From the NCBI RefSeq assembly GCF_029350975.1, contig NZ_JARKMR010000002.1:780230-844229 (forward strand): 64,000 nucleotides of DNA, read 5' to 3'. The notes below the pieces were generated by a model. It made no database searches and was not told the origin of the DNA. It saw nothing but the letters and a program-made list of their open reading frames with translations. Origin of the DNA: Maribacter zhoushanensis (lineage in GTDB: Bacteria; Bacteroidota; Bacteroidia; Flavobacteriales; Flavobacteriaceae). The position numbers and the translations under genes were made by a program. Below are positions 56,324-63,324 of this stretch, piece after piece (position 1 is the stretch's first letter; every line of letters starts with the position of its first letter).

Positions 56324-56336
56324 ACTATATAAAATA

Positions 56337-56370
56337 AATAACCTCGGGGCAAGCCCCAGAGACATTGAAT
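56337..56370. repeat. Dispersed palindromic repeat, copy B
   Basis: The core AACCTCGGGGC-aa-GCCCCAGAG forms a stem-loop. Its reverse complement shares TTGCCCC and GAGGTTATT with copy A at 36211-36239. It sits 14 bp upstream of the chosen PepSY gene start. Confidence 0.6.
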
Positions 56371-56523
56371 TAAAAACATAACTAATAATTTAACGCAAGC
56401 GTCATAACATTTAAATCTCGATTATCGAGCTGTTTTGTAACCGTCTATAACTTTAAAAAATCCAGAACATCAATGAGCAGATATTCTGGAAATTTAACTG
56501 TGATTGTAAAATATCTATTTATT

Positions 56524-56607
56524 TAAAATATCATTGCGAACAAACCAATTTAGCGATCAAAACTCAAAAGATTGCCATGTCTCGGACAGCTCTCGCAAAG
56601 ACAGTTT
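56524..56607. repeat. Decayed dispersed repeat (cattgcga... / ...ctcgcaaagac)
   Basis: Starting with tatCATTGCGAac and ending in agaTTGCcatg...tCTCGCAAaGAC, this resembles the inverted-repeat intergenic element seen again at 54087. The ends TTGCGA and TCGCAA are complementary. The 56324-56616 gap holds this, copy B of the palindromic repeat, and nothing else I recognise. Confidence 0.45.
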
Positions 56608-56616
56608 ACATAACAC

Positions 56617-57102
56617 TTATTGAGGAAGCATACGCACGTAGCGGATAAATCCCTTACCCTCTACCTTTGTTTTTAAATTTTCAGTTGTTAATGGAAATTG
56701 AATATCATCTGCATAATAGCCTTTATCTTCAACAGAAGTCTCAAAACGTAACTGATACCCTTGATCTATTTTATCCGTAGGAATTTGCAAAACATTTAAT
56801 GCACGCTCTCCTCCACTAATGGTCTCACCAGAAATAGCATCGATATTTGGGCGATGCTTTCCGTAGAATTTCCACCACTCTGTAATTTCACTGTACCATT
56901 CGCTGTCTTTACCTTGTACATATAATGTCTCTACATATTCATTATCGGCATCAACAATAGATACTATTAAATAAGCACCTTCGCCCGAATAATTTGTTAA
57001 CTGTATTAAACACTTTACGGCAGTTTTCTCTACTGTAGTAAATGCCGATAATAACAACCCAGCTAATAGAACGGCCGGAATAAACTTTAAAAATCTTTTC
57101 AT
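56617..57102 (-). CDS. Secreted DUF2271-like protein of the haem/iron locus
   Basis: The 161-residue protein has a signal peptide (FLKFIPAVLLAGLLLSAFTT). A beta-rich mature part includes YSGEGAYLIVSIVDADNEYVETLYVQGKDSEW and a WWKFYGK stretch. The repeated DAISGETISGGER motif is typical of DUF2271 proteins, which are usually encoded beside PepSY proteins. It is probably periplasmic. It lies 22 bp after the ankyrin gene on the same strand, so it is co-transcribed. Its biochemical role is unknown, and its context is iron/haem reduction. Confidence 0.82.
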   Translation of the reverse strand: MKRFLKFIPAVLLAGLLLSAFTTVEKTAVKCLIQLTNYSGEGAYLIVSIVDADNEYVETLYVQGKDSEWYSEITEWWKFYGKHRPNIDAISGETISGGERALNVLQIPTDKIDQGYQLRFETSVEDKGYYADDIQFPLTTENLKTKVEGKGFIRYVRMLPQ

Positions 57103-57124
57103 CTCTATAATCGGTTTGATTTTC

Positions 57125-58627
57125 TTATTGTTTTAAAAAATTTAATGAGGTATTCTCTTTCTGCAACATTTCGTTTTCACTTGCCAAATCGTACACCGTT
57201 TCTTCAAAATCGGTCTTACTATTCGCATCGGCACCTTTAGCAATCAAGAATTTAAGCAACTTATCATTTTCCGCCTTCATAGCAGCAATATGCAAAGCAG
57301 TCATACCCTCATCATTCTTAGCATTAACATCGATATCAAAATCGGCTAACTTTTTCACTAACTGAAGATTGTTCTTCTTAGCTGCAACATGATATAATGT
57401 ATTACCATCGCCTTGAACAGAATTAAACTTTAATCCTTTCGCTTTTAATAAAGCCAATTTAGCATCAAAAGCTTTTGCATTTCTCTTGTTATAAGAATCT
57501 ACCAAGAAGTACGCAGCAGTATTACCTTCCGCATCTTTAGCATTGATATCTGCTCCATTTTCAATTAAAAATCCAACAACATCAGCTTTATTACTATGAG
57601 CGGCAAGCATTAGTGCAGTTTCACCACTTTTATTGGAAACATTGATGTCTTTAACATCCTTAGCCAATAATTGGACAATCTTTAATTCATTTCTTGAAGC
57701 CGCATTTAAAAACGGAGTATTACCCTTTTCATCAGCTTGGTTTACATCTGCACCAGCATCTAAGAACAAGTTTAAAATTGTCTCATCTTTATTACCAGAA
57801 GCCAAACGGTGTAAAGGTGTACTTCCGCTAGTTTCAACAATATTAGGTTCCAAACCTAGACTTTTTAAGTATGTATATACCGGAAGACCGTTACTAAAAC
57901 CACGCCCACCTTGTGCAGCGAACATAAAAGCATTACCACCGTTATTGTTCAGTGATTTGTAGTCTACTCCTTTTTCAACCAATAATTTTAGAAAGTCTAT
58001 ATTTCCTTTTTTAGAAGCGTAATTAAAAATGCCGTTACCGTCTTCATCTTTACTATCTAATGCCAAGTCATTTTCCAAAAAGAAGTTTAAATCATCCTCA
58101 CTTTTAAGTGATGGTGCTGCTAGTAGTAAAACATTGGCACCATGTTCATTCTTCTCTTCAACCAAACTCACACCTTTAGCTTCAAAAGCTTTGTAAATTT
58201 CAGGATTTGTAAGTCCCGCATTTGCCCCAAAAGTAAGCGGAGTGTAACGGTGACTATCTAAAGCGGTAACAGAGGCGCCATTATCCAATAAGTATTTTAC
58301 CACTGCAGAATCACCTGCATAACTTGCCCAGTGTAGGTAAATACGGCTATCGTGAGTTTTCTTGTCAACACTGTTACCATCAAGAGACAGTAAATACTTA
58401 ACTATCTCTACATCTGCCTTACTGGTAATTGCCAAGGTAGTAGCATCAAAAGAGTTGCTATCCATTACTACAGGATCGTTACCTTCTGCTATTTTCTGTT
58501 TTACGGTTGCCAAATCTGGATTGGTCTTCCAGAATTTACGGTCTAATAATTCGTTCTTTTGCTGTGCTATACTAGAGAAACTCACGAACAACAGAGCGGT
58601 CAAGGCTATTTGTTTTACAATTTTCAT
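57125..58627 (-). CDS. Secreted ankyrin-repeat protein of the haem/iron locus
   Basis: The 500-residue protein starts with a signal peptide (IALTALLFVSFSSIAQQ), so it is periplasmic, which is unusual for ankyrin repeats. At least ten ANK units follow, for example GSTPLHRLASGNKDETILNLFLDAGADVNQ, GETALMLAAHSNKADVVGFLIENGADINAK and GMTALHIAAMKAEN. Ankyrin repeats mediate protein contacts, and no catalytic motif is seen. It lies 4 bp after the DUF6607-like gene and 22 bp before the DUF2271 gene. It may scaffold haem or iron handling or protect against oxidative damage, by inference from context. Confidence 0.88.
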   Translation of the reverse strand: MKIVKQIALTALLFVSFSSIAQQKNELLDRKFWKTNPDLATVKQKIAEGNDPVVMDSNSFDATTLAITSKADVEIVKYLLSLDGNSVDKKTHDSRIYLHWASYAGDSAVVKYLLDNGASVTALDSHRYTPLTFGANAGLTNPEIYKAFEAKGVSLVEEKNEHGANVLLLAAPSLKSEDDLNFFLENDLALDSKDEDGNGIFNYASKKGNIDFLKLLVEKGVDYKSLNNNGGNAFMFAAQGGRGFSNGLPVYTYLKSLGLEPNIVETSGSTPLHRLASGNKDETILNLFLDAGADVNQADEKGNTPFLNAASRNELKIVQLLAKDVKDINVSNKSGETALMLAAHSNKADVVGFLIENGADINAKDAEGNTAAYFLVDSYNKRNAKAFDAKLALLKAKGLKFNSVQGDGNTLYHVAAKKNNLQLVKKLADFDIDVNAKNDEGMTALHIAAMKAENDKLLKFLIAKGADANSKTDFEETVYDLASENEMLQKENTSLNFLKQ

Positions 58628-58631
58628 GTTC

Positions 58632-59537
58632 TTATTTTTTTACAAATGATTCAATTACTTCTTCTATTTCTCCTTTTTGATCATATTCCTCATCAAAAAG
58701 ATATTTATACAAAACTTTATTATCCACTTTTTCTTCTAAAGAAAGATCTTGGTTTCTACCATAAACATCGTTCCACTTTGTGCGGACCAAAGCCCATTTA
58801 TCAATATTAGATTTCCACCAGGCTGCAGCTGCGGCACATCTGCTATCATCAACCTTTACATACGTATTATACCCTTTTTCTTTAGCTATGATGACATCAT
58901 TTTTACCATCTTCACGAATTACCTTTGTATTATCTTGATCGTGCAACCAACCATAATCGGTTACTTCATGACGGTTACCACGAACGGTCAAATTATAATC
59001 GCTTCTTGTAGTGTACTCACGTCTTGGCAAAGGTGCATCTGCAGTATTCTCCCAATAACTTTTACCATCTACATGAACCCAAGTAGAAGAACCTTCATAT
59101 CTAGGGCTATCATCTACCTGATACACTTTTTGCGTCCACTGCCCTTTTACCTGATCCGCAGGTAAGCTTAAATATGCCCACGTGTTATTGGCATTGTAAC
59201 CATATAGGTCCGTATTTTCAAACAACCAATCTTGCCTCCAGTGCTTTACAATATGTGGAGCAGCAGGGTTACCTACTTGCAATAAATGTTGTATAGAAAT
59301 TTTATCATCTTCATTTACAATCAGCTCTGCCCATTCTAAACCCTTATCCACTTTAGTTTTAGACGGTTTGTATAAAGAATCTGTGCTGTAGTTAAAAGTC
59401 TCAGCAAAATTGAAGGTTACTTCAAAGCAACCACACATGCTTTTTATAGCTTCTTGATCTTTTAATTTTTTGTCCTTTTGAGAAAAAGCGCTTATGGTTA
59501 TCAGCAATACCATGGCTATAGTGATCGGTGCTCTCAT
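58632..59537 (-). CDS. Secreted DUF6607-like protein, first gene of the leftward haem/iron arm
   Basis: The start is set at 59537, where MRAPITIAMVLLITISAFSQ forms a clean signal peptide. An upstream in-frame ATG at 59573 would put twelve polar residues in front and fall inside the promoter. The 301-residue product has the conserved-looking blocks CGCFEVTFNFAETF, HWRQDWLFEN, NTWAYLSLPADQVKGQW and YTTRSDYNLTVRGNRHEV. I recognise it as resembling DUF6607, commonly found beside TonB receptors. No enzyme motif is known. The ankyrin gene follows 4 bp later. Divergent from the TonB receptor gene, it shares a control region with it. Confidence 0.8.
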   Translation of the reverse strand: MRAPITIAMVLLITISAFSQKDKKLKDQEAIKSMCGCFEVTFNFAETFNYSTDSLYKPSKTKVDKGLEWAELIVNEDDKISIQHLLQVGNPAAPHIVKHWRQDWLFENTDLYGYNANNTWAYLSLPADQVKGQWTQKVYQVDDSPRYEGSSTWVHVDGKSYWENTADAPLPRREYTTRSDYNLTVRGNRHEVTDYGWLHDQDNTKVIREDGKNDVIIAKEKGYNTYVKVDDSRCAAAAAWWKSNIDKWALVRTKWNDVYGRNQDLSLEEKVDNKVLYKYLFDEEYDQKGEIEEVIESFVKK

Positions 59538-59570
59538 TATATAAAAGTTTATAGATTTTAAGTTCGCTGT

Positions 59571-59578
59571 CAAAAATA
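59571..59578 (-). promoter_or_regulatory. Putative -7 element of the DUF6607-like operon
   Basis: Plus-strand CAAAAATA is TATTTTTG on the minus strand, an exact TAnnTTTG match 34 bp upstream of the chosen start. The Fur-like box at 59590-59606 would cover its -33 region. Confidence 0.5.
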
Positions 59579-59589
59579 ACTATTTTTAT

Positions 59590-59606
59590 TTATTCTAAAT
59601 AAGAAT
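59590..59606. promoter_or_regulatory. Fur-box-like inverted repeat 1
   Basis: ATTCT-aaata-AGAAT (59592-59606) is a perfect 5-bp-arm inverted repeat. The 13-mer TTATTCTAAATAA (59590-59602) recurs exactly at 59636-59648. It lies between the two divergent -7 elements, where a repressor would block both promoters. Confidence 0.6.
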
Positions 59607-59612
59607 TGTTTA

Positions 59613-59620
59613 TATATTTG
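59613..59620 (+). promoter_or_regulatory. Putative -7 element of the TonB receptor gene
   Basis: TATATTTG matches TAnnTTTG and lies 33 bp before the ATG at 59653. It is framed by the two Fur-like boxes. Confidence 0.55.
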
Positions 59621-59631
59621 CGCCACTATTA

Positions 59632-59648
59632 AGAATTATTCTAAATAA
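59632..59648. promoter_or_regulatory. Fur-box-like inverted repeat 2
   Basis: AGAAT-t-ATTCT (59632-59642) is a perfect 11 bp palindrome followed by AAATAA. Together they resemble the Bacteroidetes-style iron box around TTTAGAATNATTCTAAA. It ends five bases before the receptor ATG, in the expected transcript leader. Confidence 0.6.
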
Positions 59649-59652
59649 ATTA

Positions 59653-61761
59653 ATGTCGCAAAAATATCCTACATATTTAATCTTGATCATCTGCCAATTA
59701 AGTTTTGCTCAAAATGTGATGAATAGTTCACAAGACTCTATACTATCTCAGCATTTAGATGAAGTTATAGTTACGGCTACCAGAACAAAAAGGCAATTGT
59801 CATCTTTACCGTTACCCGTTACATTAGTGGGCAAAAAACAGATTATAAAATCTGGCACGGTACGTCTTAATGAAATATTGAACGAGCAAACCGGTATTGT
59901 TACCGTTACAGATGAAAGCGGATTTCAGGGCGTACAAATACAAGGTATTGCATCAGACTATATACTTATACTTATTGATGGTGTTCCTTTAGTTGGCAGA
60001 AGTGCCGGAAACTTTGATTTAAGCCGACTTACCGTTGGGAATATTAAACAGATTGAAGTAGTTAAAGGTCCGTCAAGCAGTTTATATGGTTCTGAAGCTT
60101 TAGGCGGAGTGATAAATATCATTACCGAAAAACCGAAGACCGAAGATTTAAATGGTAATGCATCCTATAGAATAGGAAGTTTTACACAACAGGACATTAA
60201 TTTAGATTTGAAGCAAGGATTAGAAAAGTTTCGTTACGGATTCTTTGCAAACCGATTTTCATCCGAAGGATATGACCTAAATGAAGATGTTGATGGACAA
60301 ACGGTTAACCCGTATACCAACTACACTCTAAATGGTAGAATCTACTATGACTTTAATGACAAACTAACCCTTTTTACCTCTGCAAGATTTTATGATCAAG
60401 TACAAGACGCGGGGTTTACCTTAGACACCATAAACTATGAGGGCGATACTAAAGAACGTGAATGGAATGCACACGCCAGACTAGACCATAAATGGACCCC
60501 AAATCTTACCATGGCCTATGAACTGTACTACACCAATTATGTGGCTACGGAACTATTGGCAGACCCAATTTCTACCGATGTATTAAGTGATAGCGATTTT
60601 AATCAAAAACTGTTTCGCCCAGAAGTACGCGGTAGTTATACCTTCAAGAATGATAATAATATTGGGTACAAAAATGGAACGTTAACTGCTGGCGGGGGTT
60701 TACAAATAGATGAATTAGATAGAACCTACTTTGACAAGACGGTAAACTTCACCTCACAATATCTATACGCGCAGTACGACTTTAACCCGATTGAAAACCT
60801 AAATATTATCGCCGGGGCACGCTTTGACAATCACTCGGAATACAACAACCAATTCAGTCCAAAATTGGCATTACGTTATCGTTTAAACAATAATCTATCA
60901 ATAAAGGGGTCTGTAGGCTACGGTTTTAAAGCTCCTGATTTTAGACAGCTATACTTTGACTTCACCAACTCCGCCGTTGGTTATACCGTATTAGGGTATA
61001 ATGTAGCCTTAGATAAATTGCAGGAACTTGAAGAACAAGAGCAAATATTAAACGTAGTGGTGTCTGAAGATGACCTAAGCAAACCATTAGAAGCAGAAAG
61101 TTCTATTGGTTACAATTTGGGAGCCCATTTAAAACATGGTAAGGGCATTACAGAAATCAACTTCTTTAGAAATGATTTTAAAAACTTGATAGACACTCGC
61201 ATTATTGCCAGTAAGACCAACGGACAAAATGTATTTAGTTACATGAATTTTGATGAGATATACACCACTGGCTTTGAAATAAATTCAAGCTACAAACTAA
61301 CCAATGAACTAAATCTCAGTGCCGGTTATCAACTGCTATATGCCTTTGACAAACAGAAAAAGCAAGACGTAGCAGATAACCAAGTATTTGTAAGAGATGC
61401 AACAAACGGGCAGTCTGTAGCACTATCACAAGCCGATTATTTCGGTCTGGTCAATCGTTCTCGCCATAATGCCAATTTTAAAGTGTACTATGACATACCA
61501 GCTGCCAGTACAAATGTAAACATGCGAATTCTATACAGAAGTAAATATGCCCAATACGACACTAATGGCAACGGACTCATAGATAATTTCGATACCAGCT
61601 TCATAGATGGTTTTGTTACCCTAAACGCAGCGGTAAGTAAAACTTTTTATTCTGATATAACATTACAGGTTGGCGCCAATAACTTATTGGACTATACCGA
61701 TAACAATATCCCCACTATGCCGGGAATTCAAGGATACGTAAAATTAAATTATCAATTCTAA
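59653..61761 (+). CDS. TonB-dependent outer-membrane receptor, haem-type (HmuR-like)
   Basis: The 702-residue receptor has a signal peptide (YLILIICQLSFAQN), a TonB box (DEVIVTATRTKR, ~36-47), a plug with GVQIQGIASDYILILIDGVP and KGPSSSLYGSEALGGVINIIT, and a barrel ending in YVKLNYQF. A GFKAPDFRQLYFDF stretch corresponds to the FRAP/YRAP region of haem and siderophore receptors. An HmuY-like lipoprotein gene follows 36 bp later, matching the HmuR-HmuY pair. Fur-like boxes precede it. Haem is the best-supported ligand, but a siderophore is possible. Confidence 0.9.
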   Translation: MSQKYPTYLILIICQLSFAQNVMNSSQDSILSQHLDEVIVTATRTKRQLSSLPLPVTLVGKKQIIKSGTVRLNEILNEQTGIVTVTDESGFQGVQIQGIASDYILILIDGVPLVGRSAGNFDLSRLTVGNIKQIEVVKGPSSSLYGSEALGGVINIITEKPKTEDLNGNASYRIGSFTQQDINLDLKQGLEKFRYGFFANRFSSEGYDLNEDVDGQTVNPYTNYTLNGRIYYDFNDKLTLFTSARFYDQVQDAGFTLDTINYEGDTKEREWNAHARLDHKWTPNLTMAYELYYTNYVATELLADPISTDVLSDSDFNQKLFRPEVRGSYTFKNDNNIGYKNGTLTAGGGLQIDELDRTYFDKTVNFTSQYLYAQYDFNPIENLNIIAGARFDNHSEYNNQFSPKLALRYRLNNNLSIKGSVGYGFKAPDFRQLYFDFTNSAVGYTVLGYNVALDKLQELEEQEQILNVVVSEDDLSKPLEAESSIGYNLGAHLKHGKGITEINFFRNDFKNLIDTRIIASKTNGQNVFSYMNFDEIYTTGFEINSSYKLTNELNLSAGYQLLYAFDKQKKQDVADNQVFVRDATNGQSVALSQADYFGLVNRSRHNANFKVYYDIPAASTNVNMRILYRSKYAQYDTNGNGLIDNFDTSFIDGFVTLNAAVSKTFYSDITLQVGANNLLDYTDNNIPTMPGIQGYVKLNYQF

Positions 61762-61797
61762 CCCACCTGACAACATGCAGGTTTAATTAAAATTACC

Positions 61798-62424
61798 ATG
61801 ACAAAGAACATTTTAGCAGTAGCATTTTTAACCTTAACATTTGCCTCTTGTAGCAATGATGATGACAGCACGCCCACAGACCCGGTACAAACCGAAACCG
61901 TAAGCAATTTATATGCACCACAAACCGGTGGACAAGGACAACCCGTTGGTGGAGAATTTACAAAGTTCGATTTTGAAACAGGCGCTGTAACTACGAGTGA
62001 TACCGATTGGGACGTTGCCTTTAGAGGTACTACCATTGCCGTGAACGGTGGCGCAGTAACCGGTACAGAAGATGAACCAGAAAGAAATGGCAACGCAGCA
62101 GTAGCTGAAGTTACAGGCACCTTAGCAAGTGTAACAACTGCAGAAGACCTAACTTTTAACCAAGACGCTGATGCAACATTTGCCATAGCTACCGGCAGTG
62201 ATAACGGCTGGTACAATTATGCCGGTGACCCAACACATTTAATTACCCCCATACCTGGTAAAGTTTTTGTTTTTAGAACTACAGCGGGGAACTACGCCAA
62301 AGTAGAGTTTATAAGCTATTATGAAGATGCACCAGCAGAACCAGATGCATTTGCTGATGGCACACCATATTACACATTCAATTATGTGTACAACCCTAAT
62401 GAAGGTGATACTTCTTTAGATTAG
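61798..62424 (+). CDS. HmuY-family lipoprotein (haem-binding-type)
   Basis: The 208-residue lipoprotein has a lipobox TFASCSND (C18) and is probably surface or outer-membrane anchored. The beta-rich HmuY fold is indicated by FTKFDFETGAVTTSDTDWDVAFRGTTIAVNGG, GKVFVFRTTAGNYAKVEFISYYEDAP and the closing PYYTFNYVYNPN. HmuY captures haem and passes it to HmuR. The mature protein contains only one histidine (in GDPTHLIT) and no methionine, so neither a His-His nor a Met-Met haem ligation seems possible within one chain. A terminator follows 33 bp after the stop. Confidence 0.88.
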   Translation: MTKNILAVAFLTLTFASCSNDDDSTPTDPVQTETVSNLYAPQTGGQGQPVGGEFTKFDFETGAVTTSDTDWDVAFRGTTIAVNGGAVTGTEDEPERNGNAAVAEVTGTLASVTTAEDLTFNQDADATFAIATGSDNGWYNYAGDPTHLITPIPGKVFVFRTTAGNYAKVEFISYYEDAPAEPDAFADGTPYYTFNYVYNPNEGDTSLD

Positions 62425-62457
62425 TATTATTTGTTTTAATTTCAGTTGTTAATTTTT

Positions 62458-62488
62458 AAGCCTGTCTTTTATAGACAGGCTTATTTTT
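62458..62488 (+). terminator. Rho-independent terminator after the hmuY-like gene
   Basis: Stem AAGCCTGTCT (62458-62467), loop TTTAT, and AGACAGGCTT (62473-62482), followed by ATTTTTA. It ends the receptor-HmuY transcript. Confidence 0.9.
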
Positions 62489-62521
62489 ATCCACTTTATA
62501 TTCTAAGATAAACGGTAACAA

Positions 62522-62536
62522 ACGTATATTATACGT
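62522..62536. repeat. 15 bp palindrome
   Basis: ACGTATA-t-TATACGT is perfectly symmetric. It lies between the haem-locus terminator and the first cassette-like module. It could be a protein-binding site, and function is unknown. Confidence 0.5.
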
Positions 62537-62606
62537 ATAATACACAGCTATACCCTTGTATTTATTGACATTACAAAGTTATTTACTACATTGTATCTAA
62601 AATAGA

Positions 62607-62630
62607 TATAAAGCAACTAGTTGCTTTATA
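62607..62630. repeat. 24 bp perfect palindrome at the left flank of module 1
   Basis: The sequence is symmetric about CTAG (core AAAGCAACTAGTTGCTTT). It ends three bases before the left terminal repeat of module 1. It may be a recombinase or regulator binding site. Confidence 0.6.
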
Positions 62631-62633
62631 CAA

Positions 62634-63144
62634 TTGTTGTGCAACATTTGATGAAACCTCTGAACTGAATGAAAATATTTCCCGAAAGCGAATATTCAAT
62701 GGAATTAAACAATGATAGTTCATTGGCAATTTCGGAATTAGAAAATCGAACTTTATCGGAGGAACAATTCGTTGCCAACTGGAATAATCAAGTTTTCATA
62801 GGAAAAATTGAAGACAATAAATTTGAATTAAAACTTTCAAAAAAGTTGGTCGGAGAAGTTTGTGTTCTAAAAGGAAAATTGGAGAATGGACAGGGAACGT
62901 TGGAAATACGTACTGGTAAGATTTATAAAATAATTTTTATTGCGATAGTCTTGTTTGCTATTTCTGGAATAATTATGGCACTAATTCAAAAAGAATTTGA
63001 AGTGATATTTCATCTTGTTATGACAGTTCTAGTAATGAGGTTTATTTTTCTAGAATTAGGATTTAGACTCGTTTCTAAAAGTGGAATCAGTAAATTGACG
63101 CAAATAATCGGAATTAGGGTACTGAAAAAAACGTTGCACAACAA
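62634..63144 (+). mobile_element. Cassette-like module 1 (orphan ORF bracketed by 12 bp inverted repeats)
   Basis: TTGTTGTGCAAC at 62634-62645 is the exact inverted copy of GTTGCACAACAA at 63133-63144. The ORF at 62669-63151 fills the interval, and its last codons run through the right repeat. The left repeat is followed by ATTTG and the right one is preceded by AAAAAAC. The same arrangement occurs in module 2. No transposase or integrase is present. Interpretation as a mobile or exchangeable cassette is inference. Confidence 0.5.
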
Positions 63145-63151
63145 TGCCTAA
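62669..63151 (+). CDS. Orphan membrane protein in cassette-like module 1
   Basis: The 160-residue protein is of unrecognised family. An N-terminal ~85 residues are polar and beta-like (SEQFVANWNNQVFIGKIEDN, KLSKKLVGEVCVLKGKL). Two hydrophobic helices follow (IIFIAIVLFAISGIIMALI and VIFHLVMTVLVMRFIFLEL), then a basic tail (SKSGISKLTQIIGIRVLKK). The C-terminus (TLHNNA) is encoded by the right terminal repeat, so boundary and gene end coincide. Start could be 62669 or the later ATG at 62699. It is isolated from other genes by structured non-coding DNA. Confidence 0.6.
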   Translation: MKIFPESEYSMELNNDSSLAISELENRTLSEEQFVANWNNQVFIGKIEDNKFELKLSKKLVGEVCVLKGKLENGQGTLEIRTGKIYKIIFIAIVLFAISGIIMALIQKEFEVIFHLVMTVLVMRFIFLELGFRLVSKSGISKLTQIIGIRVLKKTLHNNA

Positions 63152-63324
63152 ACGTAATGCGGACTTTAAGGCAAAACCGAAAGGTCTGTGTATATTTATG
63201 AGGTCGCTAAATCTTATGGATTTAGCTTTGGACAAGAAAAAATAAATCTAAACAATAAGCTTTAGCTTCGTGCGCAGACGGAAACAAAAATTTGCCTTAC
63301 CACCGCACTACGCTTAGCCTAGCC
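63146..63324. repeat. ~180 bp imperfect palindromic spacer between modules (attC-like in shape)
   Basis: The left arm (from 63146: GCCTAAACGTAATGCGG...TTAAGGCAAA) and right arm (to 63318: TTTGCC..CCGCACTACGCTTAGCC) are inverted copies over ~30 bp with few mismatches. Inside it, GCTAAATC (63206-63213) and GATTTAGC (63219-63226) form a perfect hairpin. It exactly fills the gap between the right repeat of module 1 and the left repeat of module 2. The shape recalls integron attC sites, though canonical attC cores were not confirmed. Confidence 0.55.

Noticed and set aside
56324..56365. Upstream ATG extension of the PepSY-flavodoxin gene
   Set aside because: The extra 14 residues are encoded by the dispersed palindromic repeat. 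MTISIWRYSHL is the normal start of this membrane family.
59538..59573. Upstream ATG extension of the DUF6607-like gene
   Set aside because: It would place a polar tail before a perfect signal peptide and overlap the -7 promoter element.
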